The position numbers and the translations under genes were made by a program. From NCBI GenBank assembly GCA_018065165.1, contig JAGHTV010000020.1, positions 1-6,582 of the forward strand: a stretch of DNA of 6,582 bases, in the 5' to 3' direction. Source of the DNA: Candidatus Sodaliphilus fimicaballi (GTDB lineage: Bacteria; Bacteroidota; Bacteroidia; Bacteroidales; Muribaculaceae). Below, piece after piece: positions 6,497 to 6,582 of the stretch. The number at the start of each line of letters is the position of its first letter. Within the stretch, counting starts at the first letter, position 1. The notes under the pieces were generated by a model that searched no databases, had not been told where the DNA came from, and saw nothing but the letters and a program-made list of their open reading frames with translations.

Positions 6497-6582
6497 CAAC
6501 CTAGAAAAGCATAATAGGCTACCATTAACGACAAATTTTATTAATTAATTTATAACCAACATTTTTTGTCTAACTTTTAATT

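Noticed and set aside
6571..6578. TAACTTTT near the right end as another -7 promoter element
   Set aside because: No TTTG-like element lies about 20 bases upstream, and the region is so AT-rich that such matches are expected by chance.

Overview
The window reads as a chromosomal segment from a Bacteroidales bacterium (Bacteroidota), probably a gut anaerobe related to Prevotellaceae, Muribaculaceae or Bacteroidaceae. Three observations support this. Start codons are preceded by A-rich stretches with no Shine-Dalgarno motif. The promoter ahead of prs has the Bacteroidota form (TAnnTTTG near -7). The genes are a propionate-type sodium-pumping decarboxylase, an intracellular GH13 enzyme and a PRPP synthetase whose ATP-loop sequence looks like Bacteroidota versions. 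Species-level placement is not possible by eye.

Positions 1-3273 hold the end of a tightly spaced operon on the + strand (gaps of 22, 35 and 18 bp). It encodes a biotin-dependent, Na+-translocating decarboxylase, most likely methylmalonyl-CoA decarboxylase: carboxyltransferase alpha subunit (mmdA, 5' end outside the window), small OadG-type membrane subunit (mmdD), biotin carrier (mmdC) and membrane beta subunit (mmdB). The alpha subunit moves the carboxyl group from methylmalonyl-CoA to biotin. The carrier takes carboxybiotin to the beta subunit, which decarboxylates it and exports Na+. The unusual part is the carrier, which has two complete biotinyl domains, each with an AMKM motif, joined by an Ala/Pro-rich linker. 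The operon ends at a strong hairpin-plus-T terminator (3301-3335).

Positions 3336-3693 are a 358-base non-coding stretch rich in inverted repeats. A nested stem structure (about 3486-3542), a hairpin (3549-3563) and a compact repeat that can fold in two alternative ways (3595-3637) make it a candidate leader RNA, small RNA or interspersed repeat. I could not match it to a known riboswitch class.

Positions 3694-5349 encode a GH13 alpha-amylase family enzyme without a signal peptide, so a cytoplasmic alpha-glucan or maltooligosaccharide enzyme is likely. Positions 5445-6380 encode ribose-phosphate pyrophosphokinase (prs) with its own Bacteroidota-type promoter and a strong terminator (6401-6440). 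The last 140 bases are AT-rich and carry a perfect 9-bp-arm palindrome overlapping a second promoter-like sequence, which presumably serves a + strand gene beyond the window.

The best candidates for something new are the double-biotin carrier and the structured 3336-3693 region. The rest looks like ordinary core metabolism.
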